A stretch of DNA of 29,978 nucleotides from Gammaproteobacteria bacterium (GTDB lineage: Bacteria > Pseudomonadota > Gammaproteobacteria > Pseudomonadales > Azotimanducaceae): assembly GCA_028821035.1 (NCBI GenBank), contig JAPPHP010000410.1:1-29978 (forward strand), in the 5' to 3' direction. How positions within the stretch are numbered: the first letter of the stretch is position 1; each line of letters opens with the position of its first letter. The position numbers were made by a program, and so were the translations under genes. Of the stretch, positions 7,780-15,652 are shown in pieces. Below the pieces are notes generated by a model that saw nothing but the letters and a program-made list of their open reading frames with translations, was not told where the DNA came from and did no database searches.

Positions 7780-8106
7780 CTACGGATCCGGCGGCGGGCA
7801 GCCGGGCTCCGCCCGGAGGATCTCAAGCCGCTCCACCGACTCGCGCAACTGCCGGGGTACGCCATCGTACGCACTTCGCCCCACCAACGCCCGAGCCACC
7901 CAGCACTGGTGCCGGGACATCGCGATCGCATCCTGGCGACAACCGGTCGCATGGCGGTAGGCGGTCTCGAGCGTTTCGCATCTGACCGCCGCCCCGTCCA
8001 GCGCCGCGTAGAGTTCCGCAACGGCCGCCGCAAGCAGACGCTGCTCGGTTGCCGGATCCCCCAACGCCAGGGGCGCCAGCAATGCGGCAAACGCGAGCTT
8101 GTGCAT
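7780..8106 (-). CDS. Hypothetical small protein, possibly exported
   Basis: Not recognised. The proposed 108-residue product starts MHKLAFAALLAPLALG, which resembles a short signal peptide. It continues as a helix-rich sequence with four cysteines (in CETLE, TGCRQ, HQCWV and PGCPP) and a proline-rich end. The frame stays open upstream to 8259, and an Arg-rich alternative N-terminus (MAIRLAVRRRRS, from near 8202) would lie just behind the -10-like element at 8222-8227. No strong ribosome site decides between them. It stands alone between the repeat and the questin-oxidase-like gene, with about 170 bp upstream holding only the promoter-like palindrome. It could be spurious, since high-GC sequence gives many open frames. 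Confidence 0.45.
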   Translation of the reverse strand: MHKLAFAALLAPLALGDPATEQRLLAAAVAELYAALDGAAVRCETLETAYRHATGCRQDAIAMSRHQCWVARALVGRSAYDGVPRQLRESVERLEILRAEPGCPPPDP

Positions 8107-8221
8107 GACCGCGGCGACCTGTCTCACATGCGGCCCCAGACGCTGCCGCCGTGGACGCCGAGGGCTTCGTCGACGACGCACGGCCAGGCGGATCGCCATT
8201 GCCGGCTCACCCATGCCGGGG

Positions 8222-8264
8222 AGCATAGGCGCGGTCGACGCCGCGCGCTTCCCCAACACTGGGG
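8222..8264 (-). promoter_or_regulatory. Palindrome plus -10-like element, copy 2
   Basis: On the minus strand CCCCAGTGTTGGGG (8264-8251) is followed after exactly 23 bp by TATGCT (8227-8222) in the context CCTATGCT. It differs from the copy at 1688-1730 by one base in the palindrome and shares the A-x-GCG directly after it. It points toward the small gene at 7780-8106. Likely a regulated promoter; the factor is unknown. Confidence 0.5.
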
Positions 8265-8278
8265 ATGAATCCGTCGCG

Positions 8279-9220
8279 TCAATCCGACAGCTGCGAACCC
8301 CCTGCAGCGTAGACTGCGGCAGCGTCCCGATATGGGCCGCTGTCGAGCAACCGGGACTGTTCGATGCAGGTGAAGGCCAGCTTCGCGTCGTGCTCGTCGT
8401 CGACGCTCGCTGGCGCCGGCCGGGCGGCGCGATCGAAACGGGGCGCGCCGATCGTCGCGTACGCCGCCAGGAACCCAGCGCTCAACAGGCCGTCGGAGTC
8501 CAGTCCGATCGCGTCGGCGCATACCCCGAGGGCATGGGTTCCCGTCACCACGTGGAGGGCGAAGAAGTCGTGCGTGTCGTTGAACAGCGCGAGACCAACC
8601 TCGGCGACGCGACGCCGATGGTCGGGGAGCACCACGACCCGTCCCTCCAGCGCGCCCGAGGCGACCGTCGCGTTGTAGCGTTGCTCGAACGGTTCGGCGA
8701 GTGCGGGCCCCGGCGGCGGCAGCGACAGATCTTCGCCCGGCGACGCCGTGTTGGCCAGCACCTCCAGCGCCGGGTCGGGACCCGCGCTCGCGAGGTACGC
8801 GAGTCCGGCGGCGACCTCGGCACCGACCTCGAACCGGATCCCGTATGCCAGGCGAATGATCGGGTGGAAGGCGAAGCGGACCCAGCCGCTGGCGAGCCTC
8901 GGCAACCAGGTCGTGAGGGTCCTCCGCATTCCAAGCCGTTCGAGTTCTCCGTCGAAGAACGCCAACAGGGACCCGTACGCGTCGATGTGTCCCACCGCGT
9001 CCGCGAACTCCACCGGTGGACGCCGGGCGAGGCGCGCGGGCGGGTCCAGCCGACCCCGGTAACGCGCCGCGTACCGCTCGAGGTCAGACCGTCGCACCCC
9101 GACTGCCCACATGGCCAGGAGAGCCATGGGCAAGTGGTCGGAGAGATGGCCCTGGTAGTGCGGACCATGGGTGTCGCGGTGGATGCGCAGGGGCTCCACC
9201 AGCCAGTCGGGCACGAACAC
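8279..9220 (-). CDS. Questin-oxidase-like family protein
   Basis: A 313-residue protein, GTG start at 9220 (a second GTG at 9214 is possible). The HLSDHLPMALLAM segment near residue 25, the RFAFHPIIRLAYGIRFEV segment near 120 and the HDFFALHVVTGTHAL segment near 225 are typical of the questin oxidase-like family (PF14027, formerly DUF4243), which has several conserved histidines. Fungal members catalyse Baeyer-Villiger-type ring opening of questin; the substrates of bacterial members are mostly unknown. No signal peptide, so cytoplasmic. It lies 15 nt behind the CorB-like gene on the same strand and is probably cotranscribed with it, although no functional link is obvious. Confidence 0.8.
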   Translation of the reverse strand: MFVPDWLVEPLRIHRDTHGPHYQGHLSDHLPMALLAMWAVGVRRSDLERYAARYRGRLDPPARLARRPPVEFADAVGHIDAYGSLLAFFDGELERLGMRRTLTTWLPRLASGWVRFAFHPIIRLAYGIRFEVGAEVAAGLAYLASAGPDPALEVLANTASPGEDLSLPPPGPALAEPFEQRYNATVASGALEGRVVVLPDHRRRVAEVGLALFNDTHDFFALHVVTGTHALGVCADAIGLDSDGLLSAGFLAAYATIGAPRFDRAARPAPASVDDEHDAKLAFTCIEQSRLLDSGPYRDAAAVYAAGGSQLSD

Positions 9221-9235
9221 GTCAGGCAGGTTGCG

Positions 9236-10498
9236 TCAGGATGCGCTGTCCGTCAACACGGTCACCCGCACGGTGCGCACGAAGTTCTCCGCCATGCGGA
9301 CGGTCTCGAGCACGTAGGGCCCGATCCGCACGCTGACGTTGCCGTCCGGGAACGACTCCAGTTGCTCCAGGAAGAGGCCGTTCATCGTCCGGGGACCGGA
9401 GGTCGGGAACTCCCATCCGAGCGCGCGGTTCACGTCCCGGACCAGGGCGCTGCCGTCGATGAGGTACGAGCCGTCGTCCTCGCGATGCGCCTCGCCGAAC
9501 CGCGCCGCGAAGTCCGTCGTGAACTCCCCCACGATTTCCTCGAGCAGGTCCTCCAGTGTCGCCATCCCCCGGATGCCGCCGTACTCGTCCACCACCAGCG
9601 CGACGCGGCGCTTCTCACTCTGGAAGTTGTAAAGCTGCGTGTGCAGGGGCGTGCTCGAAGGCACGAAGTACGGCTCCTCGGTCTCGCGGAGCACGTCGGC
9701 CTTGGTGAACGTCTCCCCGGCGAACCGCGCCGCCCGCCGCAGGTGCAGGACGCCCACCACGTCGTCGATGTGCTCGCGGTACACGGGCAGGCGCGTGTGC
9801 TGGGAACTCTCGATCGCCTCGAGGATGGTGGGCGCGTCGTCCTCGAGGTCGATGCCGACGATCCCGGCCCGCGGCACCATGATGTCCTCGACCGTCACGT
9901 TCTCGAGATCGAGGATCCCCACGAGCATCGCCTGCCGCTCGGGCGGTAGCGTGGTGTGCTCGTTGAGCACGGTCTTGAGTTCCGCGACGGAGAGCTGCTC
10001 GGTCTTCTCCTCGGTCCGCGCGATCATCGGCGCTGCCAGCAAGTTGCTGAACCAGTTCACAAAAATCACCACCGGGTACGAGAGCTTCAACAGCGGCTGC
10101 AGCAAGTAGGACGACGGGAAAGCCAGCGTCTCGGGCCTCGCCGCCGCGACGGTCTTCGGGGTCACTTCGGCGAAGATCAGCATGTAGACCGTGAGCACGA
10201 GCGCGCCGACGAAGGGCCCCGCGGTATCGCCGATGAGCCGGGTGGCGACCTCGGTCCCGAACGATGCGGTCAGGAAGATGACGACGTTGTTGCCGACCAG
10301 GATGACGCCGAGCAGCCGGTCGGGCCGTTGCAGCAGTTCGTTCGCCTTGCGCGCGCCGCCGTGGCCCTCAAGCGCCAGGTGCCGCAGCCGGTAACGGTTG
10401 AGCGCCATCATCGCCGTCTCCGACCCGGCGAAATAGCCGGACATCACGGTCAGGACGAGGATGATCAGCAGCAGCGCCCCCATGGACAGCTCGTTCAT
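9236..10498 (-). CDS. corB: HlyC/CorC (CNNM) family transporter, CorB-like
   Basis: 420 residues, ATG start with GGGAGG eight bases upstream. The N-terminal half is the CNNM/DUF21 transmembrane domain (MSGYFAGSETAMMALNRYRL at about 19-38, then further hydrophobic helices to about 150). It is followed by a CBS pair with VEDIMVPRAGIVGID, TRLPVYREHIDDVVGVLH and VDEYGGIRGMATLEDLLEEIVGE, and a C-terminal CorC_HlyC (transporter-associated) domain ending near VLTDSAS. The family has been implicated in Mg2+ or Co2+ transport or efflux at the inner membrane. Length and domain order are complete. It is divergent from the PhyH gene, with 128 bp between the starts. Confidence 0.9.
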   Translation of the reverse strand: MNELSMGALLLIILVLTVMSGYFAGSETAMMALNRYRLRHLALEGHGGARKANELLQRPDRLLGVILVGNNVVIFLTASFGTEVATRLIGDTAGPFVGALVLTVYMLIFAEVTPKTVAAARPETLAFPSSYLLQPLLKLSYPVVIFVNWFSNLLAAPMIARTEEKTEQLSVAELKTVLNEHTTLPPERQAMLVGILDLENVTVEDIMVPRAGIVGIDLEDDAPTILEAIESSQHTRLPVYREHIDDVVGVLHLRRAARFAGETFTKADVLRETEEPYFVPSSTPLHTQLYNFQSEKRRVALVVDEYGGIRGMATLEDLLEEIVGEFTTDFAARFGEAHREDDGSYLIDGSALVRDVNRALGWEFPTSGPRTMNGLFLEQLESFPDGNVSVRIGPYVLETVRMAENFVRTVRVTVLTDSAS

Positions 10499-10626
10499 GT
10501 GCCTGGCCTCCCGACCCAGAGCGAAGCCGCGGAGCCGCGGCGAGCGACGGGGCGTTGTCCGTCGGGAGCAGTGTTCCACGGAACGACCGCCGCAGGAAGC
10601 CGACACGGTAAGATGCGGCGCCACGT

Positions 10627-11604
10627 ATGAACGCGCCCGTACAGCTCGAGAAGCAGCCGAACAGGTCCGGCGATCCGCATCTGGCCGACCAGGGGTTCGG
10701 GCGCCTGGCGAAGGCGCCGCCACCCCATTTTCCCGGGACCGACCTCGACGGCATCTACGCGTTCTTCGCCGAGAACGGCTACGTCGTGATCGCGGGATGC
10801 CTTTCGCAGGCGGAACTCGGGCACCTGAACGCGTTCTACGACCGCACCCAGGAGGAGCGCCCGGAGGCGTGGGGCCTCGGGCCGCGGAAACCCCACCACC
10901 GCCACCAGGGCCTGATCTTCTCGCAGCCGCTGCTCGACTATCCGGAACTGGACCCGTACACCCGGCACCCGGGTTCGTATCCCGCCGTCTGCCGCCTGCT
11001 GGGCGGCGAGGAACGCGCCCGCTTCAGCGAGTTCAACTTCCGCGAGACGCCGGAGAACGCGGGCCTCGGCGGCCAGAACTTCCACCACGACGCAACGCGC
11101 CCGGACCGCTTCGCGCGAGAGCCGTACATGCCGGTGGACTGGCTGTGCGCCGTGCACTACCTCACCGACGTCGAGCCGGGGACCCCGGCGTTCTGCGTGG
11201 TGCCGAAGAGCAACCGTTTCGGGACGCTCCGGGATGCCTACGAGACGCTCGGGGAGGCCTACCGGGAGATGCCGCTGTTCGCCCCGGCCGGGACATGCAT
11301 CCTGTACGACACCGCCACCTGGCACTGTCGTCTCGACGGCGACGGACGGCGCCGCCGGCGCACCTGGCACCAGTACTACGCGCGCGGCGGCTGGCTGCCG
11401 AGTTCGCTACCGCATACCGACCGCTACGTGCGCCCGCCCACGCCCTGCCTGACCGACTGGAACCTGTTTCCCGAACGCCTCGCACTGCACCCGGACCCGG
11501 CGACGCGGCTCTTCTTCTCGCACTGGAACACCGCCCAGTGCGAGTGGGTCGCATCGGGGTTCTCGGACGCGGTACGACGGAGCATGCCGCGGGGGTATCA
11601 GTAA
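10627..11604 (+). CDS. Phytanoyl-CoA dioxygenase (PhyH) family protein
   Basis: 325 residues. After a short leader the fold begins at FFAENGYVVIAGCLSQAEL (about 45-65), the usual PhyH opening. The Fe(II) facial triad can be read as His153 or His154 with Asp155 (FHHDATRPDRF) and His233 (TATWHCRLDG), with an arginine-rich stretch just after that could supply the 2-oxoglutarate contact. The enzyme is expected to be a cytoplasmic Fe(II)/2-oxoglutarate oxygenase hydroxylating an organic substrate that cannot be named from sequence. It stands alone on the plus strand. A 5-bp inverted repeat (GTTCC-AC-GGAAC, 10573-10584) lies in the divergent gap with corB. A six-base-pair hairpin covers the stop codon. 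Confidence 0.85.
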   Translation: MNAPVQLEKQPNRSGDPHLADQGFGRLAKAPPPHFPGTDLDGIYAFFAENGYVVIAGCLSQAELGHLNAFYDRTQEERPEAWGLGPRKPHHRHQGLIFSQPLLDYPELDPYTRHPGSYPAVCRLLGGEERARFSEFNFRETPENAGLGGQNFHHDATRPDRFAREPYMPVDWLCAVHYLTDVEPGTPAFCVVPKSNRFGTLRDAYETLGEAYREMPLFAPAGTCILYDTATWHCRLDGDGRRRRRTWHQYYARGGWLPSSLPHTDRYVRPPTPCLTDWNLFPERLALHPDPATRLFFSHWNTAQCEWVASGFSDAVRRSMPRGYQ

Positions 11605-11609
11605 CCCCC
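11591..11609 (+). terminator. Hairpin over the PhyH stop codon
   Basis: GGGGGT (11591-11596) pairs with ACCCCC (11604-11609) around a seven-base loop. A second short stem (CCGTC/GACGG, 11627-11640) follows before the convergent HiPIP stop. There is no T-tract, so intrinsic termination is uncertain. Confidence 0.3.
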
Positions 11610-11640
11610 ACGGACACCGGGGAAAGCCGTCAGCAGACGG

Positions 11641-12006
11641 TTACGGCTGCGCCACCCAGACGTTGCACCAGCCCTTCGCGGCGACCAACCGGCCCTTGGG
11701 GGGCACCGCTCCCGCTATCGGGAAAAGGGCGCACGGGGCCCAGCCGTCGGCCTCCTCCGCATTGGCGTAGTGCAGGCAGTTGTCGCAGAACTGGGTCTTG
11801 CCCTCTGCCGTGGCGCGCTTCGGGAATCGGGTGGTGTCCACCGCATCCGCGTCATGGCGATACCCGAAGGCGACGGCCACCGGGTCGCTCTCATCCAGCC
11901 TTGGGGCCGCATCCTGGGCAAGCAGGTTCACTGCGGGGATGACCGCGAGTCCCGCGGTCGTCGCGGCGACGAATCGCCGACGTGTCCATGTCGGTCCTGG
12001 CACCAT
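11641..12006 (-). CDS. High-potential iron-sulfur protein (HiPIP), Tat-exported
   Basis: 121 residues. ATG 12006 is chosen because it places a Tat signal (TRRRFVAATTAG, residues 8-19) near the N-terminus and has AGGAG/GAGGA elements upstream. The mature domain has the HiPIP cysteine pattern Cys74-x2-Cys77, Cys92 and Cys114 (FCDNCLHY, APCALFP, GWCNVW), binding one [4Fe-4S]2+/3+ cluster. HiPIPs are periplasmic electron carriers found mainly in purple photosynthetic and related Proteobacteria, passing electrons from cytochrome bc1 to terminal oxidases or reaction centres. It follows the MFS gene on the same strand with a 57-nt gap, and no partner oxidase is visible in the window. Confidence 0.93.
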   Translation of the reverse strand: MVPGPTWTRRRFVAATTAGLAVIPAVNLLAQDAAPRLDESDPVAVAFGYRHDADAVDTTRFPKRATAEGKTQFCDNCLHYANAEEADGWAPCALFPIAGAVPPKGRLVAAKGWCNVWVAQP

Positions 12007-12063
12007 GCTTCCTCGTGCTCCTGAAATGGCAGCGCGCAATGATAGCGCCCGGCCCCTTCCGGG

Positions 12064-13284
12064 TCAGCCGACGGCGGCCTCCCGCGCCAGTCGCGCATCC
12101 AGCGACCAGAGCCTGGACGCGAACCCCACCGCGCAGAGCGCGGCCAGCATCGCCGCCGCGGAAACCACGAGGGCGCGTTCCGCCCCCCACCACTCGACCA
12201 TCAGGCCCGACAGCATCGTGCCGAGGGGCGCCGACGACATGAACGAGAAGCCGAAGAACGACATCACCCGCCCGCGCTGGTCCGGCGGGGCCCGCTCCTG
12301 CATGATCATCCGCGCCATGCTCATGCCGAGTCCCGCGCAGGAGCCCCAGGCGCCGATGCACAACACGAACGCCGGAAACTCGAGGCCCGCCCCGGCCAGC
12401 CCGAGCGCAACGGAGCCCACGCCGCTCGCCACCAGCAACAGCCGCCCCGGCCGGCGCACATCGCCGACCAGCAGGAGCACGAACACCGCGGCGATCAGAC
12501 CCACCGCGTTGGCGGTGGAGAGCCAGGCGAGGTCATTGGCGGAGCCGTCGTAGACCTCCCGCACCAGCAGGGGAATGGTCACGACGTAGGGCCCCATGAA
12601 GAAGAGGCCGACGGCGAAGTTCTGCACCACCACCCCGCGCATGGACCGCGAGCCCATCACCGTGCGGGCGCCGTCGGCCACGGAGCGCGCCAGTTCGCCC
12701 ACGGCAGATCCGGACCGCCGGGGAGCAACGATCGGCGGCACGGCCACCCCCGCGAGCGCGACCGCCCCGATGACGAGGACGGCCGCCTGCACGAGCACGA
12801 CCGGACCGGCGCCGACCCGGTCGGCCTGGCCCGCCACCAGGAACGCCACGATCTGGATACCGAACTGCACCAGCGTCACGAGGGCGACCGTCCGCTGGAT
12901 ACGCTGGCCGGCCACCTGGTTCAGCAGGCCGTCGCGCGCCGGCGTCAGGAACGCCTGGGCGCATCCCATCGCCACCGCGAACGCGATCATGAAGCCGAAC
13001 GTCAGGCCGTCCAGGGCCAGCACGACCCACAGCGCCAGCACCGGTAGGGTGGCCGCCACCTGGGACGCCACCGCGACGCGCCGTCCCCCGTAGCGGTCGG
13101 AGATGCTGCCGCCCACCAGCATCAACAGCATCGCGGGCACCAGCATCGCCGTCTGCGCGACGCCCACCATGCGCGGCGACTCGTGGAGCACGATGGTCAC
13201 GAGCCACGCGAACATCACGGTCTGGATGCCGTTGCAGGCGAACCAGCCGCTCGTGCCGACGAGGTAGTAGTGGAGTGGCCGCAA
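12064..13284 (-). CDS. MFS transporter (EntS-like/MFS_3)
   Basis: 406 residues, TTG start with GAGG just upstream. The sequence is almost entirely hydrophobic helices, compatible with 12 membrane segments. It has the MFS loop motif near residue 60 (GGSISDRYGGRR) and a long central loop (about 190-215). The C-terminal half carries a second 'RGRVMSFFGFSFM' loop typical of the EntS-like branch. It is expected to be an inner-membrane proton-driven exporter of a small molecule; the substrate is unknown. The HiPIP gene lies downstream. The region upstream (13285-13433) also holds the tRNA-Glu promoter, pointing the other way. Confidence 0.88.
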   Translation of the reverse strand: MRPLHYYLVGTSGWFACNGIQTVMFAWLVTIVLHESPRMVGVAQTAMLVPAMLLMLVGGSISDRYGGRRVAVASQVAATLPVLALWVVLALDGLTFGFMIAFAVAMGCAQAFLTPARDGLLNQVAGQRIQRTVALVTLVQFGIQIVAFLVAGQADRVGAGPVVLVQAAVLVIGAVALAGVAVPPIVAPRRSGSAVGELARSVADGARTVMGSRSMRGVVVQNFAVGLFFMGPYVVTIPLLVREVYDGSANDLAWLSTANAVGLIAAVFVLLLVGDVRRPGRLLLVASGVGSVALGLAGAGLEFPAFVLCIGAWGSCAGLGMSMARMIMQERAPPDQRGRVMSFFGFSFMSSAPLGTMLSGLMVEWWGAERALVVSAAAMLAALCAVGFASRLWSLDARLAREAAVG

Positions 13285-13390
13285 AGCCTCGTGTCCCGGG
13301 TCCGTCCGTCGGGACGAGGCTATCAGCTTGGCGCTTCCCGAGCCCCCTTCGCCGGCGGTCGCGAGGCCCCGCGGCCCACGCCACGAGGTG

Positions 13391-13419
13391 TTGAATCCAC
13401 CCCCGCCCGACCTTAGAAT
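13391..13419 (+). promoter_or_regulatory. Sigma-70 promoter of tRNA-Glu
   Basis: TTGAAT (13391-13396) and TAGAAT (13414-13419) are separated by exactly 17 bp, near-consensus -35 and -10 boxes. The tRNA begins 14 bp after the -10 box, as expected for a short 5' leader. Confidence 0.8.
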
Positions 13420-13433
13420 CCGCGCCTTCCCGC

Positions 13434-13509
13434 GTCCCCTTCGTCTAGAGGCCTAGGACACTGGGTTTTCATCCCAGTAACAGGGGTTCGACTCCCCTAG
13501 GGGACGCCA
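13434..13509 (+). tRNA. trnE: tRNA-Glu (anticodon TTC)
   Basis: 76 nt with all arms. The acceptor GTCCCCT pairs with AGGGGAC. The anticodon stem CTGGG/CCCAG holds the loop TTTTCAT with anticodon TTC. The T arm is CAGGGGTTCGACTCCCCTA-like with GGTTCGA. The discriminator is G, and CCA is encoded. A strong promoter stands directly upstream. No T-rich terminator is seen in the 46 bp before the toxin stop. Confidence 0.97.
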
Positions 13510-13555
13510 CAAGCTCTCTCGACTCCTCCGCCCGATCAGGCGTGGCGTGCCCCGA

Positions 13556-13978
13556 TCATCCCGTCGCCCAAGGATCGATGACCTCGACGCCCGTGCCTTC
13601 AAAGTCCCGGATGTTTCGCGTAACGAGGCTTGCGCCGTGCGCGCGCGATATGGCGACGATCTGGCAATCGGCTTCGCCGATCGGGCGCCCCGCCAGGCGG
13701 CGGTCCGCGGCAATCTCCGCGTAGGCTCGTGCCGCGGCGCTGTCGAACGGCAGAATCCTGTCGGAAAAGCCGCGTTCCAGCCATCGACGCATGGCGGATT
13801 CAAGGGCGTTGCGTCGTTTGCCCGCAGGCAGGATCGCTACGCCGAAGCGCAACTCCGCTTCGCTTATCGCAGTCAGGTACATCGTCGCGGCGTCGCGTTC
13901 GGCAATCCACGCGGCGACGCTGGGCGTTGGCGTGGGACGCATGAGATCGGACGCAACATTGGTGTCTATGACGAGCAT
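13556..13978 (-). CDS. vapC: PIN-domain toxin, VapC/FitB-like
   Basis: 140 residues. The PIN fold is complete: Asp5 in VIDTNVASDLMRP, Glu42 in ISEAELRFG, Asp104 in GEADCQIVAI and the C-terminal TRNIRDFEGTGVEVIDPW. These match the acidic metal-binding positions of FitB and VapC. Such toxins are Mg2+-dependent ribonucleases, often cutting tRNA or rRNA. It lies nine bases downstream of its antitoxin gene on the same strand, the usual order for FitAB and VapBC operons. The stop is 46 bp from the 3' end of tRNA-Glu, but I see no repeated tRNA end that would mark integration. Confidence 0.9.
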   Translation of the reverse strand: MLVIDTNVASDLMRPTPTPSVAAWIAERDAATMYLTAISEAELRFGVAILPAGKRRNALESAMRRWLERGFSDRILPFDSAAARAYAEIAADRRLAGRPIGEADCQIVAISRAHGASLVTRNIRDFEGTGVEVIDPWATG

Positions 13979-13987
13979 GCGGGTCGT

Positions 13988-14236
13988 TCAGGAGAAGTCC
14001 GGCGGCTCACGCATCGGGCTGCGGCGCGCGGGAAGTTCGAGTTCCACACCGCCAAGCGGCGCGAAACACTCGTGGGTGAAGGCCGCCAGGTTCCGGGGAC
14101 GACCGAGGTCACCGTTCACCGCATCGCGCAGGATGATGCGCACTTCCTCCTCCATCGAACGGTGATGCTCCGCGGCGCGCACGCGCAGGCGGGTCTTCAC
14201 GTCGTCGTCGAGATTGCGGATCGTGATACTCGCCAT
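13988..14236 (-). CDS. vapB: Ribbon-helix-helix antitoxin, FitA/VapB-like
   Basis: 82 residues, start MASITIRNLDDDVKTRLRVRAAEHHRS. This is the classic FitA-type RHH, whose short beta strand and two helices bind DNA as a dimer. SMEEEVRIILRDAV completes the second helix. The C-terminal tail (about 45-82), rich in Pro and acidic residues, is the expected toxin-binding part. It should neutralise the adjacent PIN toxin and repress its own operon. A 17-bp palindrome lies 43 bp upstream of the start. An upstream ATG at 14296 is in frame but would start inside that palindrome, so 14236 is preferred. Confidence 0.9.
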   Translation of the reverse strand: MASITIRNLDDDVKTRLRVRAAEHHRSMEEEVRIILRDAVNGDLGRPRNLAAFTHECFAPLGGVELELPARRSPMREPPDFS

Positions 14237-14278
14237 CGCCCGTGCCTCGTTGTCGTATCGCCCCCTCAACCTACAGTA

Positions 14279-14295
14279 TGCTTGCAGTGCAAGCA
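14279..14295 (-). promoter_or_regulatory. Palindromic operator of the toxin-antitoxin operon
   Basis: TGCTTGC and GCAAGCA form a perfect 7-bp inverted repeat around AGT, in an AT-richer patch upstream of the antitoxin gene. FitA-type proteins bind inverted repeats in their own promoter, so autoregulation is likely. Confidence 0.6.
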
Positions 14296-14404
14296 AACAC
14301 GGATTCGGGCGGGCCGTGAGGATCTCTCCGGGCTCTGGATCAAGGCCAGGACCGGGTGGAAACCGTGGCGGGGAGCGCGCGAAGCTGTCTGTCCGACAGG
14401 CTGC

Positions 14405-15427
14405 TCAGCCCGATGCCCCCTGCCTGAGCTCCGGGATCACTTCATGGCCGAGACGTTCCATACTCGCCGCAACGTGCGCGGGATCGGCGTCGCGCGAGCC
14501 TGTCAGGAGCACGAGTCGATCCAGACCCTGATCGATCAGTTCCCGCAGGCGTTCCACGCAGTACGCCGCCGGGCCCACTACCGCGAAACGCGCGACAAAG
14601 TCGTCGGAAACCGCCTGCATGTGCGCCGCCTTGCCGCTGGCGTGATTGGCCATGTCGTAGTTCTCACCGATGTGCTGGAACACGGCAGCGTCCTGGAGGC
14701 CGTCACAGGCGGCACTGGACATACCGCTGAAGTGAGCGAATGTGCCGGTGCTGCCACGGACGACGTCGATACCGCGCTGCATGTCGTCGTCGCAGGCCAC
14801 GTTGACGTAGGCGCCAAAACTCAGCTCGGCCGGGTCGCGGCCGGCCTCTCGAGCGGCCTGTCGCGCGGCCGTGACGCCGGCCGCGATACGCGTCGGATCC
14901 GCCCCCATCGCAAAGGTGATTCGATCGGCAAGACGCCCGGCCATTGCGATCACCCGCGGGCCGGTGCTGGCGACGTCGACCGGCACCTTCGGTTGTCCGC
15001 TCCCGGCAATCCAGGCAATGCGGCTCTCATAGCCGTCCAGGTCGACCGGCTCCCCCCGCAGATACGTCTGCAACTGCTGGAGGTAGACTTCCAGACGTTT
15101 CGCCCCCGCCGGCTTCTGCCCAAGGTAGCCAAGTGACGAGTCGCCACGGCCGATGCCCACCACGGCTCGCCCGCCTGACTCCACCTGCACGGTCGCGATT
15201 GCAGACGCGGTTACCGCGGGGAGGCGGGTCACCGGGTTGGTGACCGCGGTGCCCACCTTGAGTCGCGAGGTCGCCTTCGCCGCGAGACACATCGCCGAGT
15301 AGATGTCGCCCGAAAGGCACTGTGTGTCCGCGAAATACAGACCGTCCCAGCCATGGTCTTCCGCCGCGCGAGCAGCACGCTCGCTGTTGCCGGGCATCGG
15401 AAAGGTGATCTGCCAGAACTCCGTCAT
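14405..15427 (-). CDS. LLM-class flavin-dependent oxidoreductase
   Basis: 340 residues, ATG 15427 with GGGGGA seven bases upstream. The luciferase-like TIM barrel can be followed from ARAAEDHGWDGLYFADTQ (about 18-35) through KVGTAVTNPVTRLPAVTASA (about 57-76) and AVVGIGRGDSSLGYLG (about 88-103) to the C-terminal VVGPAAYCVERLRELIDQGLD segment. These are typical of F420- or FMN-dependent LLM enzymes, including methylene-H4MPT-reductase-like members. The substrate cannot be told. Cytoplasmic. It is transcribed away from the PNPOx-like gene, with 225 bp between the two starts, which may indicate shared control. Confidence 0.88.
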   Translation of the reverse strand: MTEFWQITFPMPGNSERAARAAEDHGWDGLYFADTQCLSGDIYSAMCLAAKATSRLKVGTAVTNPVTRLPAVTASAIATVQVESGGRAVVGIGRGDSSLGYLGQKPAGAKRLEVYLQQLQTYLRGEPVDLDGYESRIAWIAGSGQPKVPVDVASTGPRVIAMAGRLADRITFAMGADPTRIAAGVTAARQAAREAGRDPAELSFGAYVNVACDDDMQRGIDVVRGSTGTFAHFSGMSSAACDGLQDAAVFQHIGENYDMANHASGKAAHMQAVSDDFVARFAVVGPAAYCVERLRELIDQGLDRLVLLTGSRDADPAHVAASMERLGHEVIPELRQGASG

Positions 15428-15652
15428 CTGTTGTCCCCCGGTATGGTCGTCGCATGGAACCCCGAGAGAATATACCGGTCGCAAGTTCGGAGACCTGGTC
15501 CCACAAGGCTCCTCGACGCTGGCGTGAAAGCAGACCGGGGACTACGTTGAGCCCGCCCGGAGTCTGTGCAAGGATGCGGCGCCGCCGATGCGCTCCCGCC
15601 GGGCGCGCGGAGCACGGCATGGACACACACTGACCCACCAGGGAGAAGCCTC

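Noticed and set aside
13434..13555. Integration site at the 3' end of tRNA-Glu
   Set aside because: No repeat of the tRNA end and no integrase are seen in the window; proximity of the toxin-antitoxin pair alone is not enough.
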